Assembly: GCA_026702845.1 (NCBI GenBank)
Contig: JADCLS010000005.1
Span: 124,001-188,000 of the forward strand
Length of the DNA stretch: 64,000 nt
Origin: Candidatus Heimdallarchaeota archaeon
GTDB lineage: Archaea; Asgardarchaeota; Heimdallarchaeia; Heimdallarchaeales; Kariarchaeaceae
Direction of reading: 5' to 3'
Below, one piece after another: positions 53,448 to 62,788 of this stretch. The stretch's first letter is position 1. Each line of letters opens with the position of its first letter. A program made the translations under genes and the position numbers. The notes below the pieces were generated by a model. That model saw nothing but the letters and a program-made list of their open reading frames with translations, was not told where the DNA came from and did not search any database.

Positions 53448-54392
53448 TCACCTAATTTTCTTTATCACAATAAATATGAGTGCAATTAGTATTAGTATCG
53501 GTGTGAAATCTCGAATTGGATCTAGTGGTGCAGCAGCCAGAGTGATGTAATAATCCTGTAAAAGATATTCAACTGAACCATCAATTTTTTCTCCCTCACC
53601 TGATCTGAAATGGTACAAACCCTCAGGAATATTGATATACATCCCATCATCTCGAATTACTATATCATTCACATCCACCATAGTCCCAATTCCAGTATTA
53701 ATCGTTTCATTCAGCACAACATCAAATAACTTCACCTCGTTATCCACAATACTTTGATAAAACAGCGTATCAGAGGTCCCAAAAAAATTTCCGTAGAAAA
53801 ATTGTTTAGGAAAATCATATGACTGAGTAATAGGTGTTTCAGGATTTTGTAAATTGATAAAGGTAATACGACTTCCGTTAAATGCTATGTTACTAAGATG
53901 ATGCGATGACAACACCACAAAAAGTCCATCACCCAGGGGAAAATACCTATTGGTGATCCAACCCTGTGCATGTGGGTTATACACATCAATCGAAATTCGT
54001 CCATTGGTAAGATCATTAAGATCAAGATAATTCACAATAAGCTGATATTCGTTATACACATAGCCATAGAGCAGAGAATCGTGCACTACATGTACATAGG
54101 ATACTGCATATCCTTCCTCCAGCACTCCATCATCCACTTTCATAAGTGAACCCTGATAGATAAATTTGTTACCACCCAAAACACTGGCTTGGTGACCCAT
54201 ATAAGGTGGAGTTGAAGGTACATAATAGGAAGTTCCACACCAATCATCCACACTTTCTCTAACTTCAATGGTGTAGCTCATCCTGGATACTTCATTTCCA
54301 TCAAAATCATATGCTATCAGCTGCATATCAACGAATTCTGCATTTGCTGGCATCAAGGATAACAGTAATACAAGTAACAACAGGACTCGCAC
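53448..54392 (-). CDS. Secreted membrane-anchored protein (propeller-like ectodomain)
   Basis: 314 residues with a signal peptide (RVLLLLVLLLSLMPANA), a beta-rich ectodomain whose strands look like propeller blades (LGGNKFIYQGSLMKVDDGVL, YFPLGDGLFVVLSS, ITFINLQNPETPITQ) and a C-terminal membrane helix (FTPILILIALIFIVI). It starts 22 bp after the 54415-57111 gene and is probably in the same operon. Unlike its partner it lacks a Thr-rich stalk. Probable surface protein; ligand unknown. Confidence 0.8.
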   Translation of the reverse strand: MRVLLLLVLLLSLMPANAEFVDMQLIAYDFDGNEVSRMSYTIEVRESVDDWCGTSYYVPSTPPYMGHQASVLGGNKFIYQGSLMKVDDGVLEEGYAVSYVHVVHDSLLYGYVYNEYQLIVNYLDLNDLTNGRISIDVYNPHAQGWITNRYFPLGDGLFVVLSSHHLSNIAFNGSRITFINLQNPETPITQSYDFPKQFFYGNFFGTSDTLFYQSIVDNEVKLFDVVLNETINTGIGTMVDVNDIVIRDDGMYINIPEGLYHFRSGEGEKIDGSVEYLLQDYYITLAAAPLDPIRDFTPILILIALIFIVIKKIR

Positions 54393-54414
54393 AGTAATGT
54401 TTAGTCATTATGCC

Positions 54415-57111
54415 TTAATAAAGCTTTATCGAGTTAACTTCAATCTTACAGGATTTTTTAGTAATTCGTCTCCGGTAAAGCACAATGAGAAATACAGGAA
54501 ACACAGGAACTACCAAGGGTAAAAAGGCCTCCTCGGTTCGTTGCTCAGGAGTACTATATTTTGGGGGTAAGGTTGTCAGTGGAGTTGTAGTAGTAGTACT
54601 GGGTGTCACCGTGGTTGAATTATATATAGCAGTCGTTCTGGAGAATTCGATATACAGTGGATATACCTGTGTATTACCATATTCATCCACAGCTACAACT
54701 GAACAATTGAGGAAAGAGCCCTCTGCATACAGGTATAACACCCATTGATATGTACTAAGATACATCATATTCTCAGATCCATTGGAATACTCATCATAGT
54801 AGGATATTATGTAAACATCCTCAATCCTGCTATCATCAATAACCGTGGCCATAATATTCACCTCACTCATCGTACCCTTCTCAATTTCATAGGTCACCTT
54901 CATCAGTGGTGGAGTATCATCCACTGGTTCAAAGAGATGATTGAACACAAAGTATCGAGAATAACCAACAAAATGAATTCCAAACGGAGTGACCATTGGA
55001 TCAGCCAATCCTGCAAGTGAATAACCATCAATCATGGTACTTTCCTCTAGTTGATAGACTCCATCCTGCTGTTTGTATAGTTGTAATTCAAATACATCTG
55101 ATGAGAGATACTCAAATCCATTAGATAGTACAATCAGGTACTCATGATCATAACTAACAACAATCTTCTCGCTGATGATATATGCATCCCGTTCAAGTCC
55201 ATAATCACTGATTGGAGAGAGTGTACCAGTAGTTGAGTCTGCAATGGCATAAACCACAATTCTATCTCCTCCTCTCCAACTTCCATTGATATACGCTGCC
55301 AAAGAAACATCTATCTCAATTAATGCTTTTGTATCATCAATAAATTCTCCTTCTACAGTGCCAATGTTATACGAATAGATATCAGTATCGTATACTTCGT
55401 AAAACCAGCTGGCATTCACCCACTCAAATACAGGGGCCAATGAAACTGGATTATCCCCTAAGATCACTCGTTCCAGATTATGATCGTAATATAAATAATC
55501 AAGATTACCAATATCTAGCAATCGCATCGGACCAATCGGCCCATGATAGGAAGTTTGTGAAAATAACGAATAGGTTTCTAAGTTTCCATAAACGCTATAC
55601 ACATAAACTATTCCATCTCTCACCTCTATAGTGCTTGAATGAGAGCTATATGTGGATTCGAGAGTGAACAGCATCCAAGGATATGAAGATAATTGCAATT
55701 CTAGATTGTAGACTACTTGATGATCAATATATGGATCATTTTCCACAAAATAGATGATCTCACCATCAGTTGTTGCCAGCTTTATTGTATTATCATGCCT
55801 AGTAGTAATCGCATACAAAAATTCCTCTCTATCATATACATAGAAGGTGTTTTCAATGAGCATGACCTTCAGGTTTAGTTTGTATAGATCCAGTACCAGT
55901 ACATCACTCCATCGGAGAAAATACCCCTGGGAAAGATAGCCATCTATCGATTTCACCCACGGAATAGAGAGTGTAGGCAGATCAAATAATAGGAAATGAT
56001 CACCAGTCATCATCAACAGCTGAGTATCAAATTGTCTCAGAACTTCTCCAGTGTGTACAAAGGTGGTGTGAGACAGTGTAAGTGTATGATCAACAAGATT
56101 GAGCAATGCACTTTGATAGTAACCGTAGATCACATAGTAGTTGAGAAGCAGATGTGATGCATTGTAGAGATAGGAAGAAACACTATTATCCACGTAATTT
56201 GCAAACTCGGTGTCAAGATACGTCATATTCACACCATGATTATAACCAGTATCGGGGAATAGTGAATAAAATTGAAACTCCTTACTTGTCCAGTTAAAAG
56301 AAGCAAAATGGATATCTACAGATAGCAATAACATATTATCAACTACCTGATCAAGATGTGGAAGTACTGGCTCAGAATATCCTAATAGATACATCGTGGG
56401 TAGAGTGACATTTTCAACAATATTGGTGTTGAGGTCCCAATGATGAATTCTACCGAATTCTGTCCAGTACAGCACATCTCCATCTCGTAGCATTTCATTA
56501 TAAGTAGGTATTTCAACCCATGAAGTCTCAAATGTATTGAGATTAACCTGTATGAAACGATCCTCATCTGCAGGATCTATGAGTAAATATGATTGTAGCA
56601 TGAGTATCTGTGTGTAATAATGAAATGAAAGACCGAGATCAACAGAACTCAGGATAGTACTGGTGACGTTATACACAGATAATGTACCATTAGATGAGAG
56701 TATGGCCAGCTGATCAGCATAATGTTGCAGTACTAATTCCGTAGATACAGCTATTGTGCGATTATATCCCGTTTGCACATCATACACATTGAGATGATCA
56801 CCAAAGGTTCCAATGGGATTGGAGCTATGATAGGTGACAAAAGCCCTGTTATCCAATACATGGGGATATACCTCCGTATCATACAATGTATACTCGGTAT
56901 CATTACCGCTCAGGAGGATAGGTTCATGGCCAATCTTTTCTATACTCACATTCTGTGCTTGTAAATATAAAAATCTCAGCTGATCATACACCTGGTAATC
57001 AAATCTATTCTCCTGTTCAGGTATCAGTGATACGGGTAACTCTGCCTGCTCCGCCTGTCCCTGTGGGAGTAGAGTGAGCATCAAAAGTACGATCAACCAT
57101 CGCTCATGCAT
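54415..57111 (-). CDS. Large secreted membrane-anchored protein with propeller-like domain
   Basis: About 898 residues from ATG 57111 (MHERWLIVLLMLTLLPQG), with signal peptide; an ATG at 57123 is four codons upstream. TTTAAG near 57138 fits a TATA box for this start. The ectodomain repeats strands such as NRAFVTYHSSNPIGTFGDHL and has many N-x-S/T sequons, consistent with a glycosylated propeller. A Thr-rich stalk (TTVTPSTTTTTPLTTLPP) precedes one helix (LPLVVPVFPVFLIVLY). TGACGTTACA sites lie upstream at 57181-57201. It is the first gene of the operon with 53448-54392. Confidence 0.85.
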   Translation of the reverse strand: MHERWLIVLLMLTLLPQGQAEQAELPVSLIPEQENRFDYQVYDQLRFLYLQAQNVSIEKIGHEPILLSGNDTEYTLYDTEVYPHVLDNRAFVTYHSSNPIGTFGDHLNVYDVQTGYNRTIAVSTELVLQHYADQLAILSSNGTLSVYNVTSTILSSVDLGLSFHYYTQILMLQSYLLIDPADEDRFIQVNLNTFETSWVEIPTYNEMLRDGDVLYWTEFGRIHHWDLNTNIVENVTLPTMYLLGYSEPVLPHLDQVVDNMLLLSVDIHFASFNWTSKEFQFYSLFPDTGYNHGVNMTYLDTEFANYVDNSVSSYLYNASHLLLNYYVIYGYYQSALLNLVDHTLTLSHTTFVHTGEVLRQFDTQLLMMTGDHFLLFDLPTLSIPWVKSIDGYLSQGYFLRWSDVLVLDLYKLNLKVMLIENTFYVYDREEFLYAITTRHDNTIKLATTDGEIIYFVENDPYIDHQVVYNLELQLSSYPWMLFTLESTYSSHSSTIEVRDGIVYVYSVYGNLETYSLFSQTSYHGPIGPMRLLDIGNLDYLYYDHNLERVILGDNPVSLAPVFEWVNASWFYEVYDTDIYSYNIGTVEGEFIDDTKALIEIDVSLAAYINGSWRGGDRIVVYAIADSTTGTLSPISDYGLERDAYIISEKIVVSYDHEYLIVLSNGFEYLSSDVFELQLYKQQDGVYQLEESTMIDGYSLAGLADPMVTPFGIHFVGYSRYFVFNHLFEPVDDTPPLMKVTYEIEKGTMSEVNIMATVIDDSRIEDVYIISYYDEYSNGSENMMYLSTYQWVLYLYAEGSFLNCSVVAVDEYGNTQVYPLYIEFSRTTAIYNSTTVTPSTTTTTPLTTLPPKYSTPEQRTEEAFLPLVVPVFPVFLIVLYRRRITKKSCKIEVNSIKLY

Positions 57112-57180
57112 GATGGTGGACATATACTCAGTATCTTAAAGCTATGCAGATTTTACCGGACACAGAGACAATTTTATCTA

Positions 57181-57201
57181 TGTAACGACGATGTAACGTC
57201 A
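57181..57201 (-). promoter_or_regulatory. TGACGTTACA repeat pair upstream of 57111
   Basis: Minus-strand copies: CGTCGTTACA (57181-57190) and an exact TGACGTTACA (57192-57201). The exact copy contains the TGA stop codon of the 57199-57816 gene. The pair is about 70-90 nt before the ATG at 57111. Confidence 0.65.
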
Positions 57202-57816
57202 GCTGAAATCACTCAGTTGAAACCATTTAGACGCTAATTTTCGTTTAATCAATGCGATCAGGGGCAAAATGAAGAAACCTGTATACAGAGATACATCCTC
57301 CAGCACACTTAGCTGTAATTGCAGAGCATACGCCTCTCGATCCCCTGTAGAATCCAGAGAATTCCATTCCTTGTGAATTGACTGCAACAAACCATCAAGA
57401 GACCAACTTATTTCATAACTGTAATCAGATACATTAGCTATAAATCCCCAACCATCAGAAGCATTACGTAAATCGATATTCAGTCCATCAGCCTTTAGAT
57501 CCAGGACCTGTTGACCATATTCCTCCCACTTGGGTAGAACAAAAAAATTATCTTCAAATAACGATTCCTCCAGATCCAGCAGCATAGAACGACCCATAGT
57601 TACCTCATCAGTAGGAGTACGTACCAAAAATCGACCTGTATCGGTCTCCTCATCCACTTCCTCAAGAGTAACGGTAAACGTCACTCCTTCAGTTAAATCC
57701 TCCATTCCCACAGTATATGAACCTGTCTCGACCAGATAGGTGGATGTTATGACATCATTTGCAGATACTGGTAATATACAGAGTATTAGCAACAGATAAA
57801 CAAACCTGAGCACCAT
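57199..57816 (-). CDS. Secreted membrane-anchored protein, unknown function
   Basis: 205 residues: signal peptide (RFVYLLLILCILPVSAN), a beta-rich ectodomain (GVTFTVTLEEVDEETDTGRF) and a C-terminal helix (SLYTGFFILPLIALI) with a basic tail. No close relation to the other secreted genes can be claimed, but its layout matches them. TGACGTTACA copies lie 101-120 nt upstream. TATA-like TTTTTTAG is near 57840. Confidence 0.78.
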   Translation of the reverse strand: MVLRFVYLLLILCILPVSANDVITSTYLVETGSYTVGMEDLTEGVTFTVTLEEVDEETDTGRFLVRTPTDEVTMGRSMLLDLEESLFEDNFFVLPKWEEYGQQVLDLKADGLNIDLRNASDGWGFIANVSDYSYEISWSLDGLLQSIHKEWNSLDSTGDREAYALQLQLSVLEDVSLYTGFFILPLIALIKRKLASKWFQLSDFS

Positions 57817-57914
57817 AGAATTGAAGGAACATCACCCCTAAAAAATCTAACCCCAACCTGAGAGAATTTGTATGAATTATAGAATTTAAGGGGACCATAC
57901 CACCGATATCAAGT

Positions 57915-58039
57915 TGGAACGTCATGTAACGTCACCAAAAATACACAAGTTTAGTGATTAAAAGTGGTAAAAAAGAACGTGAGAACATATAAAAGCAATG
58001 CACAATGACGTTACATATTGACGTTACTCAGTCGTTACA
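57915..58039 (+). promoter_or_regulatory. Dense TGACGTTACA cluster between divergent genes
   Basis: Towards the left gene: an inverted near copy AACGTCA (57918-57924) and an exact inverted TGTAACGTCA (57925-57934). Towards the regulator: TGACGTTACA (58006-58015), TGACGTTACT (58019-58028) and AGTCGTTACA (58030-58039), spaced 11-13 bp. The last ends at the TATA-like ATTTTAAT of the regulator gene, 30 nt before its ATG at 58069. This spacing suits cooperative ribbon-helix-helix binding and autoregulation. Confidence 0.75.
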
Positions 58040-58068
58040 TTTTAATACTGCCCATTCATCATTCAATC

Positions 58069-58722
58069 ATGGTCAAAGGCAGGACTGGTCAGAAGTCACT
58101 CAACCTGTGGATCGATGAGGATGTGCATGCGGAGATCAAACGCATGGCCCAACAATCCAACATCACGGTCAAGCAGTACATCATGGAATTGCATGGTTTA
58201 TACAAGCAGATGCTACCTGAGATGAAATCAACCGGACAGCAATCACCACTGCAACTAGTTGGATCTGAACAACCCACTCCTGTAAAGGAACCATCCGATC
58301 TGGAGCAACGCCTGGCACAGCTGGAACAAAGCTTCAAGGCACTCAGTAGGCCCGTAAGTACCCCTGTAGCTCAACCAATGTACCAACCTGCACCAACACA
58401 CACACCCACAAGATCACCCAGACCAGCACGCTTTGAGGACCAGCAGATACGGGCACTACCTTCCCAGTTACAGCAGGCACTGATCCAGTTGAAAACAGAG
58501 AACCCCAAGATCAAAGAACAATCCTACGAGGATACCCTACTGGCAGTACTCAATGGTAATCACGAGCGGGTACCCATCGAGCAATTCCGAGGCCAGGTAT
58601 TATACAATCAGAAACGCAAGGATTGTGAACGACCACTCAATGGCCTGGTTGAAGTCGGATTATTGCGGATAGATTACGAGGATCCATCGAGACCAAACAA
58701 GAAATTTTACTATCTGAGATGA
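58069..58722 (+). CDS. Ribbon-helix-helix DNA-binding regulator with Pro-rich linker and C-terminal domain
   Basis: 217 residues from ATG 58069 (MVKGRTGQKSLNLWIDEDVH). Residues 8-50 form the RHH: strand KSLNLWID then helices DVHAEIKRMAQQSNITVKQY and IMELHGLYKQ. A linker rich in Pro, Gln and Thr (SRPVSTPVAQPMYQPAPTHT) leads to a C-terminal domain with a winged-helix look (SYEDTLLAVLNGNHERVPIE, ending GLLRIDYEDPSRPNKKFYYL). It is about 50% GC, clearly above its surroundings, which hints at recent transfer. It sits on the densest TGACGTTACA cluster and is the obvious candidate to bind that motif. Confidence 0.8.
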   Translation: MVKGRTGQKSLNLWIDEDVHAEIKRMAQQSNITVKQYIMELHGLYKQMLPEMKSTGQQSPLQLVGSEQPTPVKEPSDLEQRLAQLEQSFKALSRPVSTPVAQPMYQPAPTHTPTRSPRPARFEDQQIRALPSQLQQALIQLKTENPKIKEQSYEDTLLAVLNGNHERVPIEQFRGQVLYNQKRKDCERPLNGLVEVGLLRIDYEDPSRPNKKFYYLR

Positions 58723-58734
58723 AAAATATTCTTA

Positions 58735-60678
58735 TTATTTGACAAAATCTAGAATTCTCTTATTCGCATCCTCCATAGTGATAGGAATTGGAACATTTTT
58801 TATTCCAGTTGCGTTATCACTAACAAGAAGCCAGTTGCCGAGATCAAAATTATTGGTTTGATCAAATTCAGAGATAGATAACATAAAAGCCTCAGAAATT
58901 CTCTCCCTATCTGCTCGTCTTGGAAGCCTACTGATGAAGTAGGTATGAATCTGAGCCATAACATTGGAATCTAAATAGACTATACGTTGTGTTGCAATAC
59001 CTATTCCAAGATTGTATTTCCTACCTCTTCTTGCCAATTTCTCAATAATTGATTTTGAATCTCTCTGGGAATCATTACTGGCAGTAGCAGGCATAAACTC
59101 ATCTGCCTCATCAAATACAAAATTCAGTTGTGGATAGACCTGTGCATATCTTATCCGATTATTGTAAATGTAATTACCAATTTCATATGAAAATTTCCTT
59201 AATTCATTGTTATCATGAGCCACAACAATGATAATTGACGATTCATCTTTATTCATTAATTGAGTTATGGCTTGCCTACCAATCGTCATATCATCAGGTA
59301 ATACAGCAAATTTTGTTGACCGATCCTTTTGCATGACATTCTGCAGCTGTGAGAAGTAACCTTTTTGAGAATCTGTTAAGCTCAGTTTAGATATTTTATC
59401 AATAGCCTTAGCACTTATCTTCAAACCCTCATCTGTTGTATCTTGTCCTTCTCCTCCAAAGAATTGGTTCATATCAGCACTCTGTGAAGTGGTTTTTTTA
59501 GGTTTGACAAAATTAGCCAGGTATTCTGTTACTTCAATGAGAACATCAAATGTTTGCTCAGAAAAATCCTGATGATAGATACCGACATCTGAGAGAGCAG
59601 CAATAAATGCCTGTTTGACTTTTTGGGTACTTGTTCTTGTTTTCTCTTTAGATATCAATTCATCCAAATATTGTTTGACAGTCACTCGGCTATCATCCTT
59701 ATAGACCTTATATTGTCTGTTCGTGATTAATTCTGTGATTTTATCAAGAAAAGCCTTTCCTAGGACATTATTTTCCTGTAATCTCTGTCTTATTGATCTA
59801 GGAAGGTGCATTTGCCTGTAGATTGCATTTGCTGCTTTAATTAGTGCCCCCTTTGATCCAGTGGAGTAATAGCTCTGAAGATCTCCAGAAATATATGAGG
59901 CTGAAAGATTAAGAATAAGTGAATTTTTATTCAGAGATAGTATATCAATTAGTAATCCAGTGAACTCATCATTGATGTCAAATATGAGATATTTCAAGCA
60001 TCTATCTTGTTCTTCAATGATACTTTTAGAGATATATGTACTTAGTAAATTTGACTTTCCTGCTCCAGTGTATCCAAAAATCCCAAAATGAAGGTTATTT
60101 GAGCTAAAATAATTGAAGAGCACTTCAATTCCCTCATATGATTTATGCTTGGCTAATTTGATAACATTTTGGTCTCCTTCAAGTCCCAAATTGATAATCC
60201 TATCCAGTATTGCCTCAGATACAATTCTAGCCTCCTTACCTAGCATGGGTAGGCTGGTATCTGTGTTGAAATCCGCCAGGTTTTGGCCCCTGATAAATTC
60301 AAGTCCAATGGGTACACATTCACATACAATCTTGGTAAGATCATCATCAGATAGGGTTTCTTGACTTATCCAGGATTCTGAGATAGATTTTGCAGATTCT
60401 TCGATGAAACCGGGATATCCTCTCAGATCAACAGATTGTGCATAATGCATGGGTAATTTCTGGGTGATTTTCATTAGAGAATAGTATTTAACTTTCCCTT
60501 TATCTGAAGAATTATCAAGTTTAAAAGATTCAACAGCGATAATATCTCCTTCTTTAATATCGTTAAATTGCTGTCTAGTATACTGAAACCAGACAATATA
60601 TGTATATCGAGTAATTGAATCAACATCCAATTTCATTAATCTTCCTTCTGAAATTTCACTGAATACTTTCATAATCAC
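58735..60678 (-). CDS. herA: HerA-type hexameric DNA translocase
   Basis: 647 residues from GTG 60678, overlapping the upstream stop (GTGA); ATG 60672 is an alternative. An N-terminal HAS-barrel (to about 80) is followed by the FtsK-HerA ATPase: Walker A at 202-209 in FGYTGAGKSNLL, Walker B in LNFVFDEADEFMP with catalytic Glu, and an arginine-rich RRGRKYNLGIGIATQR stretch. It translocates DNA for the NurA nuclease during end resection with Mre11-Rad50. It overlaps the NurA-like pair, as in most archaea. Its length is about 100 residues more than the common 500-residue HerA, mainly an insert around 260-450. Confidence 0.93.
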   Translation of the reverse strand: MIMKVFSEISEGRLMKLDVDSITRYTYIVWFQYTRQQFNDIKEGDIIAVESFKLDNSSDKGKVKYYSLMKITQKLPMHYAQSVDLRGYPGFIEESAKSISESWISQETLSDDDLTKIVCECVPIGLEFIRGQNLADFNTDTSLPMLGKEARIVSEAILDRIINLGLEGDQNVIKLAKHKSYEGIEVLFNYFSSNNLHFGIFGYTGAGKSNLLSTYISKSIIEEQDRCLKYLIFDINDEFTGLLIDILSLNKNSLILNLSASYISGDLQSYYSTGSKGALIKAANAIYRQMHLPRSIRQRLQENNVLGKAFLDKITELITNRQYKVYKDDSRVTVKQYLDELISKEKTRTSTQKVKQAFIAALSDVGIYHQDFSEQTFDVLIEVTEYLANFVKPKKTTSQSADMNQFFGGEGQDTTDEGLKISAKAIDKISKLSLTDSQKGYFSQLQNVMQKDRSTKFAVLPDDMTIGRQAITQLMNKDESSIIIVVAHDNNELRKFSYEIGNYIYNNRIRYAQVYPQLNFVFDEADEFMPATASNDSQRDSKSIIEKLARRGRKYNLGIGIATQRIVYLDSNVMAQIHTYFISRLPRRADRERISEAFMLSISEFDQTNNFDLGNWLLVSDNATGIKNVPIPITMEDANKRILDFVK

Positions 60679-61649
60679 ACTCTCCTCTCACTTTCTCTGT
60701 ATTTCCTGAATTTTTGAATAAGAGGATCCCGTTTTGCTTTGCTCTCACTACTCAATATCATGGGCTGAACCCTACGAAGTAAAGTTTTCGCACCCCAATC
60801 TGCCTTGTGTAGCGGATCTGGATAGCCTATAACCTCAGGAAATAGATTTTTAGTCAGAATATCAAGGATAAAAATCATGATCTCTTGTCCCTGATTTTGA
60901 AATTGATTATTCTCATGTAGAAATGGTTGAATCACTCCCCATCTATCCTCTTTGCCCCATTTATTACCTTCCAGGGTGATTTTAGCTAAACTCCTGTCAT
61001 ACATCTGATGAACAAGTCGATCGATGAAAATTACATGACCCTGTCTCATCACCCCGCTTCTATCAACAAAGAATTGTCCTAGTGATCTCAAAAATAATCT
61101 TTCTGGAGGATTAATATTGAATCCCTGCAATCCTCTCAATCGATTGATTTCTTCCTTTTCATCAAATGAAATTGACAGGGACATGAAAACTGAATCATAT
61201 TCCACTGAAGACCAAGGGGAGTTAATAGATGAATCTATTCTAGGAATACTCTCAAAACATATACGATCTGACCACGGTATTGGTTTTTTCAAATGGTCTA
61301 TAGCAGGATAGCACCCATGATTGGGTTGAATCTCATTATTTAAGCTGTTAATATATCGACTGAAGAATAGATTTGATGATGAATCCTTGGCAATGCCTAC
61401 CAAAAATACATTATTTTTGTAGGATTCTTCTATCAAGTACCGAATTCCAATACCTATGAGGAATTGTAAATCTTGTTCTGAAAGATACCTTTGATACATT
61501 TTTCCCCCCTTTTCGTACTCATAGGTCATCGGATTCTTTTTCTTACCTTTGAATAAATTCTGAGTAAACATCTCGAAGAATTGGATTGATTTCTCCCAAG
61601 AATCTGTATACTTGGGATTGAGCTCAATAAAATCACCATTTATTTTCAC
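60675..61649 (-). CDS. nurA: NurA nuclease, C-terminal part after an in-frame TGA
   Basis: 324 residues if started at GTG 61649. It carries the motif VFLVGIAKDSSSNLFFSRYI, the GxxK element of NurA, and FVDRSGVMRQGHVIFIDRLV near 210-235, a candidate for the later acidic part of the site. It lacks the first NurA acid motif, which lies in the preceding frame 61683-62540. Both frames are the same phase, and the 11 codons between have no further stop. So this is the second half of one NurA gene, either restarted, read through or split. Its end overlaps herA by 4 bp. Confidence 0.72.
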   Translation of the reverse strand: MKINGDFIELNPKYTDSWEKSIQFFEMFTQNLFKGKKKNPMTYEYEKGGKMYQRYLSEQDLQFLIGIGIRYLIEESYKNNVFLVGIAKDSSSNLFFSRYINSLNNEIQPNHGCYPAIDHLKKPIPWSDRICFESIPRIDSSINSPWSSVEYDSVFMSLSISFDEKEEINRLRGLQGFNINPPERLFLRSLGQFFVDRSGVMRQGHVIFIDRLVHQMYDRSLAKITLEGNKWGKEDRWGVIQPFLHENNQFQNQGQEIMIFILDILTKNLFPEVIGYPDPLHKADWGAKTLLRRVQPMILSSESKAKRDPLIQKFRKYRESERRV

Positions 61650-61682
61650 TAATGGCAGATCATCATCAGTAATTCTCTTTAT

Positions 61683-62540
61683 TCAGTTCTTGAAACTCTC
61701 TAGGGAGATGCGCGATTCATCGAGTAAATCTTGTATGAGTAACCGTTTGGATTGAGAATCATATAATCGCCAAATCACATATCGCCAGTAATCAGCAGTA
61801 ATTCGGTTTGAAGGTATCTGTTGGGAAGGAATATGGGGATGGGAGAATACTACCCATGCATCTTGCTTGCTAACTTCAAATCCACTGATTTTTTTATCAA
61901 AAAGGGAAATTCTGTCTATTTCTGTTCGAGTTCCTTGAATAATTGATTTTTGGAAGACATAGCTGACTGATTGATCCCAGAGGAGAAATTTGGGTCGATT
62001 TATTGAGCTCCGCAAAAGATCTATTAGCAAGAATATTTCTGCCAAGAGCATCAATTTATTGTGTACAAACCGCAAATCAATCTTATCGACATCTGTTCCT
62101 ACCTCTTCATCATCATCAATTATCTCTGATAACATGGCATATGGTACTGGTACATAAGCCACGATTGAAGTATCTTGCTCTGGGGCCCATCGTTCGTATT
62201 TTACCCTCTTGGATTCTTTTTGAAATTGAATATGACCTCTTACAGCATAGGCTGCGGAGAAGAAAACAATATATGGTTCCATGTCATTTTTCCAAGAAGT
62301 GCCATCAACTGCAGCAAAGGGGAGTTTATTTTCACTCATAATTGGTTTTAACTCATCCATAATGTTGTCAACAATAAAGGAATCATCAAAATCAAAAGTG
62401 ACAATTAACTGATTTATCCAGGTATTGTATAATTCCATAAAATTGTCAATTCTCCTGGAAATCTCTTCTTCATAGTCTTTTTGGGACAAATCTAGAGATT
62501 CTGAGTACCCCATTAATATCTCCGAGATTTTGCTTGGCAT
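61683..62540 (-). CDS. nurA: NurA nuclease, N-terminal part ended by an in-frame TGA
   Basis: 285 residues from ATG 62540 (MPSKISEILMGYSESLDLSQ); GTG 62543 is one codon upstream. The NurA motif I, FAAVDGTSWKND (Asp at about 79), and a second acidic motif, FLLWDQSVSYVF (near 205), are present. The family's later GxxK motif lies in 60675-61649, the same reading frame after a single TGA (61683-61685). The full-length frame would be about 622 codons, which is long for NurA (about 340-450). As it stands this half alone lacks part of the active site. Confidence 0.75.
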   Translation of the reverse strand: MPSKISEILMGYSESLDLSQKDYEEEISRRIDNFMELYNTWINQLIVTFDFDDSFIVDNIMDELKPIMSENKLPFAAVDGTSWKNDMEPYIVFFSAAYAVRGHIQFQKESKRVKYERWAPEQDTSIVAYVPVPYAMLSEIIDDDEEVGTDVDKIDLRFVHNKLMLLAEIFLLIDLLRSSINRPKFLLWDQSVSYVFQKSIIQGTRTEIDRISLFDKKISGFEVSKQDAWVVFSHPHIPSQQIPSNRITADYWRYVIWRLYDSQSKRLLIQDLLDESRISLESFKN

Positions 62541-62772
62541 CACATATAAATCTTAAATATTAAAATATAAGGAATTGTATTACCTTTTATAAAACAAAAC
62601 ATTAATTGTTTCTTATTTATACTAATAAATTGATACTATTCCAGATTCATATCAGTAGTATATCTCAAATACCTAACAAAATTTATGAATTCTAAACTAC
62701 CATGTGGAAATATTCGTCAACTGCCCATCGACTTGCAGCACAACCTCAACCTGACAAATATTTTTGGTAAAA

Positions 62773-62780
62773 TTTATAAG
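62773..62780 (+). promoter_or_regulatory. TATA box of the second RHH/retropepsin module
   Basis: TTTATAAG is centred 26 nt before the ATG at 62802, supporting that start over an upstream in-frame ATG at 62685. Confidence 0.55.
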
Positions 62781-62788
62781 ACTATATG

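Noticed and set aside
47493..61685. General reassignment of TGA as a sense codon
   Set aside because: TGA ends many genes here (for example 2381, 6489, 8512, 11539, 44775), so only local readthrough or mutation could explain the two in-frame cases.
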